A stretch of DNA of 64,000 nucleotides from Pseudomonadota bacterium. GTDB taxonomy: Bacteria > Pseudomonadota > Alphaproteobacteria > Rhizobiales > Rhizobiaceae. Shown here piece after piece: positions 17,658 to 26,979 of this stretch. Made by a program: the position numbers and the translations under genes. The stretch lies in assembly GCA_023457435.1 (NCBI GenBank), contig JAEWLS010000027.1, positions 124,001-188,000 on the forward strand, in the 5' to 3' direction. Within the stretch, counting starts at the first letter, position 1, and each line of letters begins with the position of its first letter. The notes beneath the pieces are model-generated. The model saw nothing but the letters and a program-made list of their open reading frames with translations, searched no databases and was not told where the DNA came from.

Positions 17658-18248
17658 TCAGACTTCCTTCACTTCGGAAATGGACGGGACGTCCTGCTGA
17701 TCGTGAATATCCTGGTCGACGTCCGTGCCGGTCCAGCGGAGCGCGATGCGCTCAAGCGAGAACAGCGAGATGAGCACGCCGCCAGCGGTCAATGGCAGGT
17801 AGCGGAACGCACCCGAAATGCCGAGCGACGGCATGACCTCGTTCCACTGCAGGTTCATCAGGCGGATGCCATAGACGATCATGCCGATGGCGAAGGCGAG
17901 CACGACGATGTCGGATATCGTGCGGAGGATCCTCTTGCTGCCGTCAGGCAGCACGTAGAGCAGCACATCGAAGCCAAGGTGGTAGTTCTCGCGCACCCCG
18001 ACCGCTGCACCGAGAAAGATGAACCAGCTCATGATCATGATCGAGGAGAGCTCGGTCCAGGCCTGCCCCCAATTCAGGACGTAGCGCATGAACACTTGCC
18101 AGAACACGATGACGGACATTGCCACGAGGCCGACGCCGGCGACGTAAAGCGCTGCGTTGGACGTTGCCGAAAGTACGCGGCTCAGCCCTGCAAGACGTGT
18201 TGACATCGGAGGGGGCGATGCTTCGCCCATGCTGATCGGTTCGGCCAC
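17658..18248 (-). CDS. TRAP transporter small permease (DctQ family)
   Basis: 196 residues with four predicted membrane helices (around 27-50, 66-84, 108-130, 145-165) and the DctQ pattern VFWQVFMRYVLNWGQAWTEL. It complexes with DctM in the inner membrane. A 10-base-pair stem-loop separates it from the binding-protein gene, which probably sets a lower dose of permease than of binding protein. Confidence 0.92.
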   Translation of the reverse strand: MAEPISMGEASPPPMSTRLAGLSRVLSATSNAALYVAGVGLVAMSVIVFWQVFMRYVLNWGQAWTELSSIMIMSWFIFLGAAVGVRENYHLGFDVLLYVLPDGSKRILRTISDIVVLAFAIGMIVYGIRLMNLQWNEVMPSLGISGAFRYLPLTAGGVLISLFSLERIALRWTGTDVDQDIHDQQDVPSISEVKEV

Positions 18249-18271
18249 GTGATTGGTTCCGGATGGGGTAG

Positions 18272-18296
18272 GGGTCCGGGCGCGAGGCCCGGACCC
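18272..18296 (-). promoter_or_regulatory. Strong stem-loop between TRAP binding-protein and permease genes
   Basis: A perfect 10-base-pair inverted repeat, GGGTCCGGGC and GCCCGGACCC with a 5-base loop, lies 10 bases after the dctP-like stop and about 24 bases before the dctQ start. There is no U tract, so an mRNA-stabilising or partial-attenuation element is more likely than a full terminator. Confidence 0.6.
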
Positions 18297-18306
18297 TTCA
18301 GCTGGA

Positions 18307-19284
18307 TTACTTCACCGCGCGGATGCGCTCGACGAAGGCCTTGAGCTCAGGCGTGCCGACATACTTGTCGTAGACCGGCTTCATCGCATCGATGAACGGC
18401 TGCTTTTCCGGCGTCGTGATCTGCGAGCCTGCGTCCTCGACGATCTTGCGCGACTTCGCGACGCGCTCGTCCCACAGCTGCCACTGCTTCTCCATCGACT
18501 CCTTGCCGGCAGCCTTGAAGATCGCCTGGTCTTCGGCCGAGAGCTTGTCCCAGGCCATTTTCGACATGACGAAGACCTCCGGCACGATGGTGTGCTCGTC
18601 GAGCGAGTAGTGCTTGGCGACCTCGAAATGCTTCGCCGATTCGTAGCTGGGGAAGTTGTTCTCGGCACCGTCGATAACGCCGGTCTCGATGGCCGAGTAG
18701 ACCTCGCCGTACGGCATCGGGGTTGCCGTGGCACCGAGCGCCGCGACCATGTCGACGAAGACGTCCGACTGGATGACGCGATACTTCTGGCCCTTCAGGT
18801 CGGCCAGCGAGTTGACCGGCTTCTGCTTGTTGTAGAAGGAACGGGCGCCGCCGTCGTAGAACGCGATCACGACCACGCCGTGCTGGTCGAACCCTTTTGC
18901 GATCTCATCGCCGATCTCGCCGGCCATCACCTTGCGGGCGTGGTCAGGCGAGGTGAACAGGTAGGGCAGCGATGGGATCTTGGTCAGCGGCACGAGCGAG
19001 TTCCACGGAGCCATGGAAACGCGGTTCAGGTCGATGACGCCCGAACGTACCTGCTCGATCGTGTCGGCTTCCTGTCCGAGCTGGGCCGAGTGATAGACTT
19101 CGACCGAGTAGCGGCCATTGGTGCGCTGCTTCACGAGTTCGCCGAAGTATTTCACCGCCTCGACGGTCGGATAGCCATCCGGATGTGTGTCGGACGAGCG
19201 CAGTACGGTCTGGGCGCTGGCGGAACCCGCCAGCAGCGTCGCTGCGGCAAAGGCCGCGGCGGCGATTTTCGAGAAATGAAACAT
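18307..19284 (-). CDS. TRAP transporter solute-binding protein (DctP family)
   Basis: 325 residues with a Sec signal peptide ending LLAGSASAQT. The mature protein shows DctP features: SSDTHPDGYPTVEAVKYF, the conserved Arg region LADLKGQKYRVIQS, and GVIDGAENNFPSYESAKHFE. It captures the solute in the periplasm for the DctQM permease. It follows uxaC by 35 bases with SD GGGAGG, and the locus implies a uronate ligand. Confidence 0.93.
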   Translation of the reverse strand: MFHFSKIAAAAFAAATLLAGSASAQTVLRSSDTHPDGYPTVEAVKYFGELVKQRTNGRYSVEVYHSAQLGQEADTIEQVRSGVIDLNRVSMAPWNSLVPLTKIPSLPYLFTSPDHARKVMAGEIGDEIAKGFDQHGVVVIAFYDGGARSFYNKQKPVNSLADLKGQKYRVIQSDVFVDMVAALGATATPMPYGEVYSAIETGVIDGAENNFPSYESAKHFEVAKHYSLDEHTIVPEVFVMSKMAWDKLSAEDQAIFKAAGKESMEKQWQLWDERVAKSRKIVEDAGSQITTPEKQPFIDAMKPVYDKYVGTPELKAFVERIRAVK

Positions 19285-19319
19285 CGAATTCCTCCCGTTG
19301 GTAATCGGGCCGCAGCCCC

Positions 19320-20729
19320 TCAGAGCCGATACGCCTTTTTGGCAAGCGTATAGGCAAGTTCCCCGGCCAGCTCGAAAGCTTCGTCCTCACCAAGCCGGTG
19401 TTCGGTGACGAGCCGCGCCAGGAAGGCGCAATCAACTCGCCGCGCGATGTCATGGCGCGCCGGTATCGACGGAAAGGCGCGCGTGTCGTCGTTGAAGCCG
19501 ACGGTGTTGTAGAAGCCGGCCGTCTCCGTGGTCATCTCACGGAAGCGGCGCATCCCCTCGGGGCTGTCGTGGAACCACCAGGCGGGGCCGAGCCTCAGCG
19601 CCGGGTAGACGCCGGCAAGGGGCGCAAGCTCGCGCGCGTACGCCGTTTCGTCCAGGGTGAAGAGGATCACCGTCAGGCTGGGCTCGAGACCAACGGCGTC
19701 GAGCAGCGGCTGCAGCGCACCGACGTAGCTTGTCGGCGTCGGGATATCGAAGCCCTTGTCGCGGCCGAACGTGCCCATGATGGCCGCCGAGTGGTTACGG
19801 TGCGAGCCGGGATGGATTTGCAGGACCAGCCCGTCGTCGACGCTCATCTTCGCCATCTCGGTCAGCATCTGGCCGCGGAACAGGCCCCGCTCGCGCGCGT
19901 CCGCCTGCCCGGTACGCACCTTGTCGAAAAGCGCCTTCGCCTCGACTGAGGAGAGGTTCGCGGTCTCGGCCGTAGCGTGCCCGTGATCCGAGGAAGTGGC
20001 GCCGAACGACTTGAAATAGGCGCGGCGCGTGCGGTGCGCGGCGAGATAGCCGCTCCAGCTGCCGGTATCCTCTCCGGTCATCTGGCCAAGCTTGTCGAGA
20101 TTGGCCGAAAAGCCTTCGAAGTCCGGATCGATCACGCCGTCCGGACGGTACGCAGTGACGACCCGGCCGCTCCAGCCGCTGTCCACGATCATGCGATGGT
20201 ATCCGAGGTCGTCGAGCGCGCCCTCTGTCGTCGCGATGACCTCGATGTTGAAGCGCTCGAACAGCGCACGCGGGCGGAATTCGTCCCGAGCGAGACATTC
20301 GGCGATGCGGTCGTATGACGAGTCCGCCGTCTCGGCGCACAGCCGGTCGGTCACGCCGAACAGGTTGGCGAGGACGTAGTCCATCCACAGACGCGTTGGC
20401 GTGCCGCGGAACAGGAAGTAGTTCTCGGCAAAGATGCGCCAGATGGCGCGCCCCTCGGTTTCCACCGGGGCGCCGTCAAGACGCGGGACGCCAAGCTTCT
20501 CCAGGGGAATGCCCTGGCTGAACAACATGCGGAATATGTAGTGGTCAGGGACGATCAGCAGCCGCGCGGGGTCCGGAAACGGATCGTTGAGCGCGTACCA
20601 GGCAGGGTCGGTGTGGCCGTGCGGGCTGACGATCGGCAGGTCGGCTACGGTTTCGTAAAGCGACCGGGCAAGACCGCGCGTGGACGGGTCCGCAGGAAAC
20701 AGCAGATCGCGTTCCGGACGTGCCAACAT
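19320..20729 (-). CDS. uxaC: Uronate isomerase (glucuronate/galacturonate isomerase)
   Basis: 469 residues, the family length. Amidohydrolase-superfamily UxaC motifs: VSPHGHTDPAWYA (metal-binding HxH), IFRMLFSQGI, GFNDDTRAFPSIPARHD and YNTVGFNDD. It converts D-glucuronate to D-fructuronate and D-galacturonate to D-tagaturonate. It is the first gene of the leftward arm, directly at the divergent promoter region shared with uxuB. Confidence 0.95.
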   Translation of the reverse strand: MLARPERDLLFPADPSTRGLARSLYETVADLPIVSPHGHTDPAWYALNDPFPDPARLLIVPDHYIFRMLFSQGIPLEKLGVPRLDGAPVETEGRAIWRIFAENYFLFRGTPTRLWMDYVLANLFGVTDRLCAETADSSYDRIAECLARDEFRPRALFERFNIEVIATTEGALDDLGYHRMIVDSGWSGRVVTAYRPDGVIDPDFEGFSANLDKLGQMTGEDTGSWSGYLAAHRTRRAYFKSFGATSSDHGHATAETANLSSVEAKALFDKVRTGQADARERGLFRGQMLTEMAKMSVDDGLVLQIHPGSHRNHSAAIMGTFGRDKGFDIPTPTSYVGALQPLLDAVGLEPSLTVILFTLDETAYARELAPLAGVYPALRLGPAWWFHDSPEGMRRFREMTTETAGFYNTVGFNDDTRAFPSIPARHDIARRVDCAFLARLVTEHRLGEDEAFELAGELAYTLAKKAYRL

Positions 20730-20806
20730 GCGGACGCCGCTCCTCCATCGGCTGCGCCTTCGCTATCTGTTGCGGATACATCGTGTCAACATACAAAAAA
20801 ACACTC

Positions 20807-20821
20807 ACTTGTATGACAAGT
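20807..20821. promoter_or_regulatory. FadR/GntR-type operator between uxaC and uxuB
   Basis: ACTTGTATGACAAGT is a 15-base near-perfect palindrome whose core TTGTATGACAA fits the FadR-family TNGTNNNACNA operator rule exactly. A partial second copy on the opposite strand (TTGTATG, about 20788-20796) lies 20 bases left. It is the only such site noticed in the 169-base divergent region, and the operon encodes a FadR-type regulator. Confidence 0.6.
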
Positions 20822-20898
20822 TGGATTGCGTTTCGGCAACGCGCCGTTGTACGCAGTCTGCGCGCGGATGCGGGAGAGCTGCGCAAGGAGGGGGATGT

Positions 20899-22365
20899 AT
20901 GACGGGTCGGGGGCGGCTGTCCGATCGCACGCTCGGCGATGCCAGAGGCGCGGCCACGCCGCGCTACGACCGCCGCGCCACAGGCGTCGGCATCGTCCAC
21001 CTCGGCGTCGGCAACTTCTTTCGCGCGCATCAAGCGGTGTACACCGACGACTGCCTCAACGACGGCGAGAGCAGCTGGGCGATCCATGGCGCGTCGCTCC
21101 GCAGCCCGGAGACGCGCGATGCGCTGGCGCCTCAGAACGGTCTCTACACCGTGGTCGAGCGCGACGGTGCAGAGGAGCGAGCGAGGATCATCGGCGCGCT
21201 GAAGGAGCTCAGCGTCGCACCTGAGGACCCGTCCGCGCTTGTCGCGCGGATGGCGGACCCGGCCGTTCGCATCGTGACCAGCACGGTCACGGAGAAGGCG
21301 TATCTGCGCGACGCGTCGGGCAATCTCGATCTGTCTTCGCCAGACGTCGTTCACGACCTGCGCCATCCCGATCAGCCGAGAACGGTGCATGGCTTCATTG
21401 CTGCGGCCCTGGCTGCGCGGCGCAAGGCAGGTGTCGCTCCGTTCACCGTACTGTGCTGCGACAACCTGCCGGCGAATGGCGAAACGGTGCGCAAGCTGTC
21501 GCTGCAGTTCGCCGACGCGCTCGGCGGCGAGCTTCGCGGCCACATCGAGCGCGACGTCCTCTTCCCCTCGACGATGGTCGACCGCATCGTACCGGCAACC
21601 ACCGACGACGACCGCGCCCGCGCCGCCGACAGACTGCAGCTCGACGACGCATGGCCGGTCTTCACCGAGCCGTTCATGCAGTGGGTGGTGGAAGACCGCT
21701 TCTCGCTCGGGCGGCCATCGTGGGACCGCCACGGAGCGACCATGGTGGCCGACGTGCGGCCCTACGAGGACATGAAGCTCAGGCTGCTCAACGGAGCGCA
21801 TTCGGGTATCGCCTATCTCGGGCTGCTATCGCGCCACGAGACCGTCGCGGATTCGTTCGGCGATCCGCTGATCCGGCGCTTCGTCGACCGACTCTGGGAA
21901 GAGGCGGCAGCGACGCTTTCGCCGGAGCTCGACAGCGAAGCATATCGCGCCGCGCTCGCCGCACGATTCTCCAACACCGCGATCCGCCACCGCTGCGCGC
22001 AGATCGCCAATGACGGCTCGCAGAAGCTCCCGCAGCGAGCGATCTCCACCGCGCGTGACCGCCTCGGCAAGGGTGCGAGCATCGCCGCGCTGATGCTCGT
22101 CGTCGCCGCATGGATCGCGGCGGCCGAAACGCGCGGCAGGGCGCTGCCGGTCAGCACCTTCACCGACCCGCTCGACAGCAAGCTCGCGGCGATCTTCGCG
22201 AAAGGCGAGGGCGCCGAGGCAACGACGCGGGCTGTGTTCGAGGCAGCCGGCTTCTCGGTCGCGAGCGCCGAGGATCCCATGATTCCGATGGTCGCCCGGC
22301 ACCTTCACGCGCTTAGGACGAGCGGCGCACGCGCCATGCTCGCCGCATTCCTGGAGACCACATGA
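20899..22365 (+). CDS. uxuB: Mannitol dehydrogenase-family hexuronate reductase (fructuronate reductase)
   Basis: 488 residues from ATG 20899, which has AAGGAGGGG just upstream. Rossmann N-terminus GVGIVHLGVGNFFRAHQAVY, then the polyol dehydrogenase motifs VTEKAY, LCCDNLPANG, FPSTMVDRIVP and the catalytic Lys/Asn region MKLRLLNGAHSGIAYLG. In this context it reduces D-fructuronate to D-mannonate with NADH. Since no separate tagaturonate reductase (UxaB) is present but uxaA is, it may also reduce tagaturonate to altronate; that is inference. It overlaps uxuA by 4 bases. Confidence 0.9.
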   Translation: MTGRGRLSDRTLGDARGAATPRYDRRATGVGIVHLGVGNFFRAHQAVYTDDCLNDGESSWAIHGASLRSPETRDALAPQNGLYTVVERDGAEERARIIGALKELSVAPEDPSALVARMADPAVRIVTSTVTEKAYLRDASGNLDLSSPDVVHDLRHPDQPRTVHGFIAAALAARRKAGVAPFTVLCCDNLPANGETVRKLSLQFADALGGELRGHIERDVLFPSTMVDRIVPATTDDDRARAADRLQLDDAWPVFTEPFMQWVVEDRFSLGRPSWDRHGATMVADVRPYEDMKLRLLNGAHSGIAYLGLLSRHETVADSFGDPLIRRFVDRLWEEAAATLSPELDSEAYRAALAARFSNTAIRHRCAQIANDGSQKLPQRAISTARDRLGKGASIAALMLVVAAWIAAAETRGRALPVSTFTDPLDSKLAAIFAKGEGAEATTRAVFEAAGFSVASAEDPMIPMVARHLHALRTSGARAMLAAFLETT

Positions 22366-23561
22366 AGCAGACCTGGCGCTGGTTCGGGCCGGACGATCCG
22401 GTCAAGCTTTCGCATGTGCGTCAGGCGGGCGCGACCGGTGTCGTGTCGGCGCTGCACCACCTTAACGACGGTCGCGCGTGGCCGCAGAACGAGGTCGACA
22501 AGCGCCGCGCGGAGATCGAGGCGGCTGGCCTTGAATGGACGGTCGTCGAGAGCATCATCGTCCACGAGGACGTCAAGACGCGCTCGGGTCGTTACCGCGA
22601 GCTGATCGAGAACTACAAGGCTTCCATCCGCGCCGTATCGCAAGCCGGCGTGAAGGTGGTCTGTTACAACTTCATGGCCATCACCGACTGGACACGTACG
22701 GATCTCGACTATTCGATGCCGCACGGCGGTACGGCACTGCGCTTCGACCTCATCGAGTTCACGGCCTGGGATGCCTTCGTGCTGAAGCGCAAGGCCGCCG
22801 AAGAACAGCATCCGAAAGAACGGCTCGAGGCCGCGAAGGCACGACTGAAGACCCTTTCGGACAGCGACCTCGCGCGCATCGAGCGCAATCTCATCGAATG
22901 GGTGCCTGCGCGGGAATTCGTCTACGATCGCAAGAGCTTCCAGGCGATGCTGGACAAGTACCGCGAGATCGACCACGGCGTCCTCGCTGGCAATCTGTCG
23001 GAATTCCTCCGGGAGATCGTCCCGACCGCCGAGGAGGAGGGAGTGCGCCTCGCCATACACCCCGACGATCCTCCGTTCCCGATCTTCGGCCTGCCGCGCG
23101 TCGTCTCGTCCGCCGCCGACGCGCGCCGCATCATCGCCGCGACGAAGTCGCCCGCGAACGGCATAACGCTCTGCACCGGTTCCTATGGCGCGGGCCTGCA
23201 CAACGATCTGGTTGCGATGGCCAAGGAATTCGGGCCGGACATCCACTTCGCGCACCTGCGCAACGTCGCTCACGAGCCGGACGGTTCGTTCCACGAAAGC
23301 GAACATCTCGACGGGCGCGTCGACATGGTGGCGGTCGTCGCCGAACTGATGGCCGAGGAGAAGCGCAGGCGCGACGAGGGCAGGGCGGACGCGGAGATGC
23401 CGATGCGGCCGGACCATGGCCACCTGATCGTCGACGACATCGGCAAGAAGGTGAATCCGGGATACTCGGCGATCGGACGTCTCAAGGGATTGGCCGAACT
23501 TCGCGGCGTCATGCGCGCGGTCGAGCGCTACGCGCCGCTCGGCGGGCGCGCTCTGGACTGA
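22362..23561 (+). CDS. uxuA: Mannonate dehydratase
   Basis: 399 residues, family length about 394-402. Starts MKQTWRWFGPDDPVKLSHVRQ; further motifs GVVSALHH, WTVVESIIVHEDVK, CYNFMAITDWTRTDLDY, AIHPDDPPFPIFGLPR and metal-binding FAHLRNVAHE and MRPDHGH. TIM-barrel Mn/Fe-dependent enzyme that dehydrates D-mannonate to KDG in the cytoplasm. Co-translated with uxuB (ATGA overlap). Confidence 0.95.
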   Translation: MKQTWRWFGPDDPVKLSHVRQAGATGVVSALHHLNDGRAWPQNEVDKRRAEIEAAGLEWTVVESIIVHEDVKTRSGRYRELIENYKASIRAVSQAGVKVVCYNFMAITDWTRTDLDYSMPHGGTALRFDLIEFTAWDAFVLKRKAAEEQHPKERLEAAKARLKTLSDSDLARIERNLIEWVPAREFVYDRKSFQAMLDKYREIDHGVLAGNLSEFLREIVPTAEEEGVRLAIHPDDPPFPIFGLPRVVSSAADARRIIAATKSPANGITLCTGSYGAGLHNDLVAMAKEFGPDIHFAHLRNVAHEPDGSFHESEHLDGRVDMVAVVAELMAEEKRRRDEGRADAEMPMRPDHGHLIVDDIGKKVNPGYSAIGRLKGLAELRGVMRAVERYAPLGGRALD

Positions 23562-23593
23562 ACAAGGCCGTCGGAAACGTGTAGGGTGATGTG

Positions 23594-25120
23594 ATGCTCG
23601 ACCGTGCTCCACGCTTCATCCGGCTGAGCGCCGCCGACAATGTCGTCGTCTGCGTCGACAAGGCTCCGGCTGGCGGCGTGATCGAGGGCGTGACGACGCG
23701 CGAGCCGATCATGCGCGGGCACAAGATGGCCGTGCGCCCGATCGCGCGCGGCGAGGCCATCCGGAAATTCGGTCAGGTCATCGGCTTCGCCTCGGTCGAC
23801 ATCGGCGCCGGCAGCCACGTGCACGAGCACAACTGCGCGTTCGATGGCGGTTTCGCGCGCGACTACGCACACGCGACCGACAACGATTGGACCGTGCCGT
23901 CACTCGACGGCCTGCCGAGAACCTTCCGAGGCTATCGCCGCCGCGACGGGCGCGCTGGTACCCGCAATTACGTCGCCATTCTGACCAGCGTGAATTGCTC
24001 GGCTTCGGTGGCGCGCTTTGTCGCACAGGCGGCGCGCGAGCGCGGCCTGCTGAACGCCTTCCCCAATATCGATGGCGTGGTCGCCTTCACTCACGGCACA
24101 GGCTGCGGGATGGCCGGGCAGGGAGAAGGCTATGAACTTCTCCAGCGCACGGTCTGGGGACACGCGGCAAGCCCTAATGTCGGCGGCGCTCTACTGATCG
24201 GTCTGGGATGCGAGGTATTCCAGATTCCGCGCCTGCTCGAGCGCTACGGGCTCAAGGATTCGCCCACCTTCCGCACCATGACGATCCAGGCGACGGGCGG
24301 CACGCGCAAGACGATCGACCAGGCGTTGGAGGCGCTGCAGGCGATGTTGCCCGACGTCAACGCTGCCCAGCGCGAGGACATACCGGTATCGGAGTTGATG
24401 CTGGCGCTGCAGTGCGGCGGCTCCGACGGCTATTCCGGGATCACGGCCAATCCGGCGCTCGGCTACGCCGCCGATCTGCTGGTTGCCGCCGGCGGCACCG
24501 CGATCCTATCGGAAACCCCGGAAATCTACGGCGCCGAACACCTGCTCACCCGCCGCGCGAGCGACGTCGCAACCGGCGAAAAGCTGGTCGATCTCATCCG
24601 CTGGTGGGAGGACTACACCGCGAAGCTCGGCGGCGACATGAACAACAATCCATCGCCCGGCAACAAGCTCGGCGGGCTGACGACGATCCTCGAAAAGTCG
24701 CTCGGTGCTGCCGCCAAGGCTGGAACGTCGCCGCTTGCCGGCGTCTATCGCTATGCGGAGCCGATCGATCGCCGCGGCTTCGTATTCATGGACTCGCCCG
24801 GGTACGATCCAGCGTCTGCAACCGGGCAGGCTGCGTCGGGCGCCAATCTCATCGCGTTCACGACGGGGCGCGGTTCCGCCTTTGGCTACAAGCCGGTGCC
24901 GTCGGTCAAGCTCGCCACGAACAGCGAGCTGTACGCCAATATGACGGAAGACATGGACCTGAACTGCGGCGACGTGCTCGACGGCGTCAGCATCGAGGAG
25001 AAGGGCCGCGAGATCTTCCGCTATCTCGTCGACGTCGCCTCGGGTAAGGCGTCGAAGTCCGAGCAACTCGGGTATGGCGACAACGAATTCGTGCCGTGGC
25101 AGGTCGGCGCGGTGATGTAG
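23594..25120 (+). CDS. uxaA: Altronate dehydratase
   Basis: 508 residues with the N-terminal SAF domain (GHKMAVRPIARGEAIRKFGQ, HVHEHN) fused to the galactarate/altronate dehydratase domain (YRRRDGRAGTRNYVAILTSVNCSAS is the junction; HGTGCGMAG, LQCGGSDGYSGITANPALG, DNNPSPGNK-type MNNNPSPGNKLGG). It dehydrates D-altronate to KDG with iron. ATG 23594 was preferred to the GTG three bases before. Third and last gene of the rightward arm, it makes the locus competent for galacturonate if tagaturonate can be reduced. Confidence 0.9.
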   Translation: MLDRAPRFIRLSAADNVVVCVDKAPAGGVIEGVTTREPIMRGHKMAVRPIARGEAIRKFGQVIGFASVDIGAGSHVHEHNCAFDGGFARDYAHATDNDWTVPSLDGLPRTFRGYRRRDGRAGTRNYVAILTSVNCSASVARFVAQAARERGLLNAFPNIDGVVAFTHGTGCGMAGQGEGYELLQRTVWGHAASPNVGGALLIGLGCEVFQIPRLLERYGLKDSPTFRTMTIQATGGTRKTIDQALEALQAMLPDVNAAQREDIPVSELMLALQCGGSDGYSGITANPALGYAADLLVAAGGTAILSETPEIYGAEHLLTRRASDVATGEKLVDLIRWWEDYTAKLGGDMNNNPSPGNKLGGLTTILEKSLGAAAKAGTSPLAGVYRYAEPIDRRGFVFMDSPGYDPASATGQAASGANLIAFTTGRGSAFGYKPVPSVKLATNSELYANMTEDMDLNCGDVLDGVSIEEKGREIFRYLVDVASGKASKSEQLGYGDNEFVPWQVGAVM

Positions 25121-25123
25121 CCT

Positions 25124-25144
25124 GCCGCTCCTCAGGGGAGCGGC
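25124..25144. terminator. Possible hairpin terminator between convergent genes
   Basis: Inverted repeat GCCGCTCC/GGAGCGGC (8 base pairs) with a 5-base loop in the 35-base gap between uxaA and the convergent sugar-acid dehydratase. There is no T run on either side, so efficiency as an intrinsic terminator is uncertain. Confidence 0.4.
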
Positions 25145-25155
25145 GGACACGCCCG

Positions 25156-26940
25156 TCAGTGGTTGTCGCGGGGCACGCCATAGGTCGTTGCGACCTTCTG
25201 GTAGCCGGTTGCGAAATCCAGGCAGCCGCCGTCGGACAACTGGCCGACATAGCGGCGATAGAGTTCCTGCCACGGGGTTTGGCTGACGAGCGCCGGCGGC
25301 GTCCAGGCCGCCTTGCGCGCGGCGTACTCGTCTTCCGAAATCATGATGTTCGCGGTTCGCCTTCCGATGTCGAAACGCACGCGATCCCCGGTCCGGAGAA
25401 TTGCTAGCCCGCCACCGAGCGCGGCCTCGGGCGAGGCGTTGAGGATCGACGGGCTGGCCGACGTTCCGGACTGACGGCCATCGCCGACGCAAGGAATGAG
25501 GGTGATGCCCTTTCGGATCAGCTCCGCCGGCGGCTGCATGTTCACGACTTCCGCAGCGCCGGGATAGCCGATCGGCCCGGTGTTGCGGATGAACAGGATG
25601 GAATGCTCGTCGATACCCAGCGACGGGTCCTCGATCCGATGATGATAGTCCTCCGGACCCTCGAAGACGATCGCCGTGCCCTCGAAGGCGCCAGGATCCT
25701 GCGGGTTCTCGAGATACAGCTTCGCGAACTGCTCCGAGATGACGGAGAGCTTCATCACGGCGGAGTCGAACAGATTGCCCGACAACACCGCGAAGCCGGC
25801 ATTCGCCTTCAGCGGCTTGCCATAGGGGCGAATGACGTCCTGATCCTCGATAGCGGTGCTGCCGTAGCACTCGGCGATGGTCTTGCCCGATACGTTCAGT
25901 GCGCCGCCGTGGAGCCGGCCGGCCTTCAGCAGCTCGTTCATGATGGCGGGCACGCCGCCGGCACGATGGAATTCCTCGCCGAGGTATTTTCCGGCGGGCA
26001 TGACGTTTGCGAGCAGCGGGACGTCGAAGCCGACGCGGTCCCAATCCTCAGTCGTCAGCTCCACGCCGACATGCTTCGCAACGGCGACGAGGTGGGGCGG
26101 ACAGTTCGTCGAGGCGCCGATGGCGCTCGCTGCGACGATGGTGTTTTCGAACGCCTCGCGGGTCATGATGTCGGAGGGCTTCAGGTCCTCGTGGACCATG
26201 CCGACGATCCGCTTGCCGGTGGCGTAAGCCATCTGCGGACGCTCGCGATAGGGTGCGGGGATGGCCGCGCAACCGGGCAGGCTCATGCCCAGCGCCTCGG
26301 CGAGGCTGTTCATCGACAGGGCGGTGCCCATCGTGTTGCAATGCCCAACCGACGGCGCCGAGTTCGCCACCATGGAAAGGAATTCGTCATAGCCGATGCG
26401 GCCGGCCGCGAGCTCGCTGCGCGCGTGCCAGACCATGGTGCCCGAACCGGCCCTTTCGCCTTTGTACCAGCCGTTAAGCATCGGCCCGCCGGACAGCACG
26501 ATAGCCGGGATGTCCACGGTGGCCGCGCCCATCAGAAGTGCCGGGGTGGTCTTGTCGCAGCCGGTCATCAGCACGACGCCGTCGAGCGGATAGCCGTACA
26601 GGACTTCGACCAGCGACAGGTAAGCGAGGTTTCGGTCGAGCGCGGCGGTCGGCCGCTTGCCGGTTTCCTGGATGGGATGGCACGGAAATTCGAGCGGGAT
26701 GCCGCCGGCGTCGCGGATGCCGTCGCGCACGCGGCTCGCCAGATCGACATGGTGGCGGTTGCACGGCGCCAGATCGGACCCAGTCTGGGCAATGCCGATC
26801 ACCGGCTTGCCGCTGTCGCGCAGCTCCTCGAGAGTAAGCCCGTAGTTCAGGTAGCGCTCGAGGTAGAGCGCCGTCATCCCCGGATTCTCGGAATTGTCGA
26901 ACCATGCGCGGGAGCGCAAAGGCTTGCGGTCGGTCTTCAC
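25156..26940 (-). CDS. IlvD/Edd-family sugar-acid dehydratase ([2Fe-2S] type)
   Basis: 594 residues from a GTG at 26940 preceded by GGAGGGG at ideal spacing. The three cluster cysteines of the pentonate dehydratases are visible: LAPCNRHHVDLA, MTGCDKTTPALL and SVGHCNTMGTALSMN, with GTSASPSILN near the end. It most resembles L-arabinonate/D-xylonate dehydratases of rhizobia, which yield 2-keto-3-deoxy sugar acids. It is not the branched-chain enzyme, whose gene is at 49678. It is convergent to uxaA and has its own operator-like palindrome, so its substrate (a pentonate or another aldonate) may be sensed separately. Confidence 0.87.
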   Translation of the reverse strand: MKTDRKPLRSRAWFDNSENPGMTALYLERYLNYGLTLEELRDSGKPVIGIAQTGSDLAPCNRHHVDLASRVRDGIRDAGGIPLEFPCHPIQETGKRPTAALDRNLAYLSLVEVLYGYPLDGVVLMTGCDKTTPALLMGAATVDIPAIVLSGGPMLNGWYKGERAGSGTMVWHARSELAAGRIGYDEFLSMVANSAPSVGHCNTMGTALSMNSLAEALGMSLPGCAAIPAPYRERPQMAYATGKRIVGMVHEDLKPSDIMTREAFENTIVAASAIGASTNCPPHLVAVAKHVGVELTTEDWDRVGFDVPLLANVMPAGKYLGEEFHRAGGVPAIMNELLKAGRLHGGALNVSGKTIAECYGSTAIEDQDVIRPYGKPLKANAGFAVLSGNLFDSAVMKLSVISEQFAKLYLENPQDPGAFEGTAIVFEGPEDYHHRIEDPSLGIDEHSILFIRNTGPIGYPGAAEVVNMQPPAELIRKGITLIPCVGDGRQSGTSASPSILNASPEAALGGGLAILRTGDRVRFDIGRRTANIMISEDEYAARKAAWTPPALVSQTPWQELYRRYVGQLSDGGCLDFATGYQKVATTYGVPRDNH

Positions 26941-26979
26941 ACTGCCCCTCCAGGCCAGCTCGTGCCGGCACAACACTTA

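Noticed and set aside
24506..26044. 512-codon minus-strand frame spanning uxaA and the sugar-acid dehydratase
   Set aside because: It crosses two well-supported genes in wrong frames and shows low-complexity Arg-rich translation.
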